Virus record (IMG/VR): IMGVR_UViG_3300013120_001000
Span: 1 to 25,963 of that record
DNA: 25,963 nucleotides
DNA from: a virus
Strand: one strand, 5' to 3'
The position numbers and the translations under genes are program-made. Positions 21,666 to 25,963 of the stretch are shown here, one piece after another. Each line of letters starts with the position of its first letter. Position 1 is the stretch's first letter. Under the pieces are notes generated by a model. That model saw only the letters and a list, made by a program, of their open reading frames with translations, was not told the DNA's origin and did no database searches.

Positions 21666-23146
21666 TGTGGCCGTTCCGCAAGACCAGGAACGCCCGCCGG
21701 TCCCTCCCGGCTTCTTCTTCGGCTTCGCGGGGGCGGACCCGGATGGTCCGAGCGCGGTACGACGCGGCGCAGACGACCACCGACAACGCCCGGCACTGGG
21801 CGATGGCGGATTCGCTGTCGGCCGACAGGGCCGCTTCGGCGGACGTGCGGCGCAAGCTGCGGCAACGCGCCCGCTACGAGGTGGCGAACAACTCCTACGC
21901 CAAGGGCGTCGCGTTGACGTTGGCGAACGACTGTGTCGGCACCGGGCCGCGCCTCCAACTTCTCACCGACGACAACGAAACCAACCACCGCGTGGAGGCC
22001 GCGTTCGCCGACTGGGCCAAGGCGGTGGACCTGGCGGAGAAGCTCCGCACGATGCGGATGGCCAAAACGGCCGACGGGGAGGCTTTCGCCGTCCTGACGG
22101 CCAACCCGCTCATCGACTCGCCGGTAATGCTCGACGTGCAGCTCGTCGAGGCCGACCGTGTAACCTCTCCGGCGAGCACACTGTCATCGGATGACAGTGT
22201 CGACGGCGTCATCCTGGACGCCTGCGGCAACCCCACGGCGTACACAATCCTGCGCCGGCATCCCGGCGACCGGTCGTCATGGAAGATGCAGTACGACCTG
22301 GTGGGCGCCGACGCGGTGCTTCACTGGTTCCGGTCGGACCGGCCGGGTCAGCACCGGGGCATCCCCGAGATCACGCCGGCGCTGCCGCTGTTCGCGCAGC
22401 TGCGGCGGTACACGCTGGCGGTGATCGCGGCGGCGGAGACGGCGGCCGATTTCGCGGCGGTCCTGTTCACCGACTCGCCTGCCAACGGCGAGGCCCAGGC
22501 GCTGGAGCCCATGGACGTGGTCGAGTTGGAGAAGCGCATGGCCACCGTCTTGCCCGATGGCTGGCGGCTTGGTCAGGTCGAGGCACGCCAGCCGACGACC
22601 ACATATGCAGAGTTCAAGCGAGAGATCCTCAACGAGATCGCCCGTTGCCTGAACCTGCCGTTCAACATCGCGGCGGGCAACTCGTCGGGCTACAACTACG
22701 CCTCGGGGCGGTTGGATCACCAGACCTACTACAAGAGCATCCGCATCGAGCAATCGCACCTGGCCGAGGTGGTCTTGGACCACGTTTTCAGTGCATGGTG
22801 CGACGAGGCGATGCTGACGTCGGAGCTTTCCATACTTCGGCAAAGCCGAAGTATCCCACACCAGTGGTTCTTCGACGGGACCGAGCACGTGGACCCGGCC
22901 AAGGAGGCGACGGCCCAGGAGCGGCGGCTGAGGAACAACACCACCACGCTGGCGGACGAGTACGCCAAGCAGGGCAAGGACTGGGAGGTCCAGCTCCGCC
23001 AACGCGCCAAGGAAAAGCGGCTCATGACGGAACTGGGCCTCTCGGCCACCGAAAGCGCCCCGAAACGTGGAACGGAAGACAGTACCAAGAAGGTTCGACA
23101 GGACTCACCGCAGGAGAACACGGATGTCCCCCACCAAGCTGCCTGA
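21662..23146 (+). CDS. Portal protein, lambda gpB family
   Basis: A 494-aa portal, the dodecameric ring through which DNA enters the head. The N-terminal RARYDAAQTTTDNARHWAMA, the block NNSYAKGVALTLANDCVGTG, and later AEFKREILNEIARCLNLPF with NIAAGNSSGYNYASGRLD are typical of the lambda-type portal family (Phage_portal_2). GGGAGG precedes two adjacent ATG codons (21662 and 21665) in the same frame. Two perfect short palindromes lie in variable parts of the gene, at 22178-22200 and 22832-22854. The C-terminal tail is charged and disordered. It overlaps the protease-capsid gene by 23 bases. Confidence 0.92.
   Translation: MMWPFRKTRNARRSLPASSSASRGRTRMVRARYDAAQTTTDNARHWAMADSLSADRAASADVRRKLRQRARYEVANNSYAKGVALTLANDCVGTGPRLQLLTDDNETNHRVEAAFADWAKAVDLAEKLRTMRMAKTADGEAFAVLTANPLIDSPVMLDVQLVEADRVTSPASTLSSDDSVDGVILDACGNPTAYTILRRHPGDRSSWKMQYDLVGADAVLHWFRSDRPGQHRGIPEITPALPLFAQLRRYTLAVIAAAETAADFAAVLFTDSPANGEAQALEPMDVVELEKRMATVLPDGWRLGQVEARQPTTTYAEFKREILNEIARCLNLPFNIAAGNSSGYNYASGRLDHQTYYKSIRIEQSHLAEVVLDHVFSAWCDEAMLTSELSILRQSRSIPHQWFFDGTEHVDPAKEATAQERRLRNNTTTLADEYAKQGKDWEVQLRQRAKEKRLMTELGLSATESAPKRGTEDSTKKVRQDSPQENTDVPHQAA
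22178..22200. repeat. 23-base perfect palindrome inside the portal gene
   Basis: ACACTGTCATC and GATGACAGTGT surround one G. It encodes part of a variable loop (TLSSDDS). The inner 19 bases have the form ACTG-N5-G-N5-CAGT, as in the copy at 6775. Confidence 0.6.
22832..22854. repeat. Second palindrome inside the portal gene
   Basis: ATACTTCGGC and GCCGAAGTAT enclose AAA. It encodes SILRQSRSI-like residues just before the conserved PHQWFFDG. The inner 19 bases begin ACT and end AGT like the other two, but the core differs. Confidence 0.6.
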
Positions 23147-25190
23147 CTTCGTGATGATGATCGCCACGCCCACCATCGAGGCTGCCGCCGGCGACGACAA
23201 GGAACTGCCCCGGTTCAGCATGGTCGCCTACACGGGCGGGACGATGCGGATCGCGGGGTTCCCACGCCCCGTGATCGTGGATCTGGCCGGGCTGGAGATC
23301 CCCAGCCAGAACCTGCCGATCCGCCTGGACCACGAGCGCCGCCAGGGAGTGGGCCACACCCAGCGGATCGCCATCGACAACGGCCGGCTGGTCGCGGAGG
23401 GCCTGATCTCGCGCGACACGTCCTGGGCACGGGACGTGGCCCGCAGCGGCGCGAAGGGGTTCCCCTGGCAGGCGTCGATCGGTGCGCAGGTCGTCGAGGC
23501 CGAGCTCGTGCCGACCGGCGTGCGCATTGGTGTCAACAGTCAGACATTCGAGGGCCCGGTGCATGTGGTGCGCCGGGCGATTCTCAAGGAAATCAGTTTC
23601 GTCGACAGCGGCGCCGATCGCGGCACGTCCGCGAAGGTGGCTGCACAGGATTCTTTGGCAGAGACCCAGGAGAAAACAATGAAGACCGACGTCAAGGACG
23701 ACAAGAAGGGCGCGCAGGATCAGGGCGCAGAGGACACGGCAGCGCAGGCGCCGGTCGCCGCGGAGACGCCGGCTGAGCCGAAGCCCGTCGAGACCGAAGC
23801 CCTCGCCGAAACCGCCGGCGTCCCCGCGGCGCCGAAGGAGGTCGAGGCGGCGGCCGATCCGGTGCTGGAGTTGCGCGCCCGCGTCGCCGCCGAGACGCAG
23901 CGGATCGCTGGGATCCGGAAGGTCTGCGGCGACGACGGCAAGCACACCGACATCGAGGCCAAGGCCATCGAGGAAGGCTGGGACGCCACCCGGTGCGAAC
24001 TGGAGGTCCTTCGCGCCTCGCGGCCGAAGGCGCCGGCCGTGCATGTCCGGGACGCCCACAGCGTTGACAGCAGGGTCCTCGAGGCCGCCTGCCTGGTAAC
24101 CGGCGGGATTCGAGGGGACGACCTGCTGGCCTCGCACGGCGAGCAGGCCCTCGAGACCGCCGCCACCCGCTACCGCGGTGGGATCGGTCTGCAGGAGCTG
24201 CTGCTGGAGGCGGCGTGGGCCAACGGCTACACGGGGCGCAACTTCCGCGACAGCCGCGCCGTGTTGCGATTTGCATTCGGCCATCGCGTCGAGGCCGCCT
24301 TCTCGACGATCGACATCGGCGGGATCCTGTCCAACGTCTCCAACAAGTTCCTGCTGGAGGGCTTTTTCAGTGTCGAGCGGACCTGGCGGAACATCTGCGC
24401 GGTGCGTAACGTCAGCGACTTCCGCGCGGTGACCAGTTACCGGCTGATCGGCAAGGACCAGTACGAGCGTGTCGCGCCCGGCGGGGAGCTCAAACACGGC
24501 TCGCTGGGTGAGGAGACGTACAGTAACCAGGCCGACACGTACGGCCTGCTGCTGAGCGTCGATCGACGCGACATCATCAACGACGACCTCGGCGCGATCA
24601 CCACGGTGCCCCGCAAACTCGGCCGGGGCAGCGGTCTGAAGATCAACGACGTCTTCTGGGGCGTGTTCCTCAACAACGGCGCGTTCTTCAAGACCGCCAA
24701 CAAGAACTACATCTCGGGGGCAGCCACCGCCCTGTCGATCGATGCGCTGACCACGGGGGAGGTCACCTTCATGGACCAGGTCGACGGCGATGGCAAGCCA
24801 ATCGGCATCATGCCGGCGGTCCTGCTGGTTCCCACGGCGCTGAGCGCCATGGCCACCCAGCTTCAGAAATCGCTGGAGGTCCGTGACACCACGGCCAGCA
24901 CGAAGTACCCGGTCGCCAACCCGCACCAGGGCAAGTTCCGCAGCGAGGTCAGCCGGTACCTCTCCAACAGCAGCTACACCGGCAACAGCGCCAAGGCGTG
25001 GTTCCTTCTGGCCGATCCGGCGGATCTGCCGGTGATCGAGGTGGCGTTCCTCAACGGCCAGGAGTCTCCGACCATCGAGACGGCGGAGGCGGATTTCAAT
25101 GTTCTCGGAGTGCAAATGAGGGGTTACCACGATTTCGGCGTGGCCCTGCAGGATCCCAAGGGCGGCGTGAAGAGCAAGGGCGAGGCCTGA
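23124..25190 (+). CDS. Prohead protease - scaffold - major capsid fusion protein
   Basis: A 688-aa three-part head protein. Residues about 1-170 resemble the HK97-type prohead protease (U35): RLDH with His70 and WQASIG with Ser118 as likely catalytic residues, then LKEISFVDSGAD. Residues about 186-300 are acidic, Ala/Pro/Glu-rich and end in helices, as expected for a scaffold. The remainder is capsid-like, with SNKFLLEGFFSVERTWRNIC and LLLSVDRRDIINDDLGAITT, resembling the Mu gpT-like major head group. AGGAG lies seven bases before the ATG. The protease would cleave the scaffold during maturation. A second strong start inside the gene, at 23679, could give a 503-aa scaffold-capsid product without the protease. 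Confidence 0.88.
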   Translation: MSPTKLPDFVMMIATPTIEAAAGDDKELPRFSMVAYTGGTMRIAGFPRPVIVDLAGLEIPSQNLPIRLDHERRQGVGHTQRIAIDNGRLVAEGLISRDTSWARDVARSGAKGFPWQASIGAQVVEAELVPTGVRIGVNSQTFEGPVHVVRRAILKEISFVDSGADRGTSAKVAAQDSLAETQEKTMKTDVKDDKKGAQDQGAEDTAAQAPVAAETPAEPKPVETEALAETAGVPAAPKEVEAAADPVLELRARVAAETQRIAGIRKVCGDDGKHTDIEAKAIEEGWDATRCELEVLRASRPKAPAVHVRDAHSVDSRVLEAACLVTGGIRGDDLLASHGEQALETAATRYRGGIGLQELLLEAAWANGYTGRNFRDSRAVLRFAFGHRVEAAFSTIDIGGILSNVSNKFLLEGFFSVERTWRNICAVRNVSDFRAVTSYRLIGKDQYERVAPGGELKHGSLGEETYSNQADTYGLLLSVDRRDIINDDLGAITTVPRKLGRGSGLKINDVFWGVFLNNGAFFKTANKNYISGAATALSIDALTTGEVTFMDQVDGDGKPIGIMPAVLLVPTALSAMATQLQKSLEVRDTTASTKYPVANPHQGKFRSEVSRYLSNSSYTGNSAKAWFLLADPADLPVIEVAFLNGQESPTIETAEADFNVLGVQMRGYHDFGVALQDPKGGVKSKGEA
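23668..23681 (+). promoter_or_regulatory. Internal ribosome site and in-frame ATG in the capsid fusion gene
   Basis: AGGAG at 23668-23672 is followed six bases later by ATG (23679-23681), in frame with the fusion gene at codon 186. It falls exactly between the protease part and the acidic scaffold part. This resembles the nested scaffold start in the lambda protease gene. Confidence 0.6.
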
Positions 25191-25243
25191 TCGTAGTCTG
25201 TAGCCAGGAGCCGATATCCCGGAACTACAAGGAGATATAACAG

Positions 25244-25585
25244 ATGGCAACTGCAACATTCATTCATGACGGAAACTCGATCGACTACACCCCCGGCAGC
25301 GCTGTAGCTGCCGGGGACGTGGTGGTCCAGGGCGAACTCGTGGGTGTCGCGAAGACGCCCATCGCGGCAAGCGCCCGCGGGGCGCTCGCGATCGCGGGCG
25401 TCTTCGACTTCCCGAAGGCCACGGGCGCCAGCACGGCGATCGCCGCCGGCGCGAAAGTCTACTGGGACGTGGGCGACACCGAGGCCAAGGAAGACGACGA
25501 GTCCGCGGCGAACAAGCTCATCGGCAAGGTCGTTGCGGCCGCCGGCGACAACGACGCGACGGTCCGGGTCCGCCTGAACCAGTAA
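25244..25585 (+). CDS. DUF2190 family protein, probable capsid decoration protein
   Basis: A 113-aa protein rich in small residues. ATATFIHDGNSIDYTPGSAV, then AAGDVVVQGELVGVAKTPIA and GAKVYWDVGDTEAKEDD, match DUF2190, a beta-rich family that includes phage head decoration (cement) proteins. It follows the major capsid gene by 53 bases, the standard position. Its ribosome site, AAGGAGATATA (25229-25239), is the strongest in the window, which fits a protein made in hundreds of copies per head. The gap before it (25191-25243) shows no gene. Confidence 0.87.
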   Translation: MATATFIHDGNSIDYTPGSAVAAGDVVVQGELVGVAKTPIAASARGALAIAGVFDFPKATGASTAIAAGAKVYWDVGDTEAKEDDESAANKLIGKVVAAAGDNDATVRVRLNQ

Positions 25586-25603
25586 CCCGCGGAGGCCTGC
25601 GCG

Positions 25604-25963
25604 ATGGGTGACCTACTTAAGCAGGGAAGCCAGTGGCTGGCGGGCGTGCTCAATCAGCACGCCGCCAGCCCGGTCACCTACCGCCGTGGCGAGACTGAGG
25701 CCCCCATCAGCGCCACGTTCGGGCGGACGGAGTACGAGGTCGAGGACGAGTTCGGCCTCCGTATCGCCGCCCACGCGACCGACTTCCTTATCGTCGCCGC
25801 CGACTTTGAACCCACCTTCGGCGAGCCGGAGCCGGGCGATCAGATCATGGCGGACGGGCAAGTCCACGAGGTGCTCGATCTGGCCGGGCAGGGACACTGG
25901 CGATGGAGCGACCCGCACCGGACAACCATGCGAATCCACGCGAAGCAGATCGGGACGGAGTAA
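25604..25963 (+). CDS. Probable head-tail joining protein (lambda FII-like position)
   Basis: A 119-aa protein that ends with TAA on the last base of the window. The features FGRTEYEVEDEFGLRIAAHA, then ATDFLIVAADF, PEPGDQIMADGQVHEVLDL and HRTTMRIHAKQIG suggest a small beta barrel like phage head-tail attachment proteins. The identification is mainly by position, after the decoration gene, and by size and strand pattern. GGAGG lies eight bases before the ATG. The next tail genes would follow beyond the window. Confidence 0.6.
   Translation: MGDLLKQGSQWLAGVLNQHAASPVTYRRGETEAPISATFGRTEYEVEDEFGLRIAAHATDFLIVAADFEPTFGEPEPGDQIMADGQVHEVLDLAGQGHWRWSDPHRTTMRIHAKQIGTE

Noticed and set aside
23022-25259. 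A 745-codon open frame on the minus strand opposite the capsid fusion gene
   Set aside because: It mirrors the codon bias of the capsid gene in GC-rich DNA, has no recognisable domain, and the plus-strand gene is well supported.
1-25963. Insertion sequences, diversity-generating retroelement, toxin-antitoxin pair
   Set aside because: No transposase, reverse transcriptase or template repeats, and no recognisable toxin or antitoxin family were found; the only recombinase is the phage integrase.

Overview
This window is the left part of a temperate tailed-phage genome (prophage), GC-rich throughout, with tightly packed genes that mostly overlap by ATGA or GTGA. The first ~75 bases look like the end of a GT4-type glycosyltransferase gene, so the prophage probably sits inside a host gene. 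The last gene shown is a head/tail-joining candidate; tail, lysis and the right attachment site must lie beyond the window. Host inference: a GC-rich bacterium, possibly a planctomycete. This rests on the HARE-HTH protein, ParB-like pairs and sigma-like integrase operon, and is weak because no host marker gene is present.

Layout. (1) 173-3329, minus strand: one overlapping operon reading toward the left end, in the order sigma-70-like factor, 67-aa protein, DUF2924 protein, large serine recombinase, ParB/KorB-like HTH protein. (2) 3330-3617: a dense control region with six copies of TCACATGA and four of GGTGCCA/TGGCACC, followed by a 34-bp element that recurs almost unchanged at 21401, before the head genes. 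(3) 3618-16904, plus strand: early genes. A recombination set comes first (RecE-like exonuclease, Sak4-like ATPase, DUF669 protein, RusA), then two ParB-like proteins, a DUF4406/DUF6378 protein, metallophosphoesterase, SF2 helicase, P-loop kinase and a primase-polymerase/DUF3987 replication protein. A repeat-bearing AT-rich stretch follows (origin candidate), then a basic protein, an HNH nuclease, a ParB-methyltransferase fusion and two small proteins. A tRNA-like sequence lies at 4539-4611. (4) 16914-18566, minus strand: five small genes, one with a HARE-HTH domain. (5) 18694-25963, plus strand: packaging and head genes. These are a small TerS-like protein, TerL, a zinc ribbon, the second 34-bp element, a 65-aa protein, portal, a protease-scaffold-capsid fusion, a DUF2190 decoration protein and a head-tail joining candidate.

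How it may work together (inference). No classical CI-type repressor is seen. The sigma-like gene occupies the place where a repressor gene often lies, divergent from the early genes across the operator-like cluster. The 34-bp element heads both the early and the head modules, so it could be a phage-specific promoter read by the sigma-like factor, perhaps with the zinc-ribbon protein. The most unusual items are this control circuit, the nested start in the capsid fusion gene, the TerS-like sequence present twice, the candidate origin, and a set of short perfect palindromes within genes.
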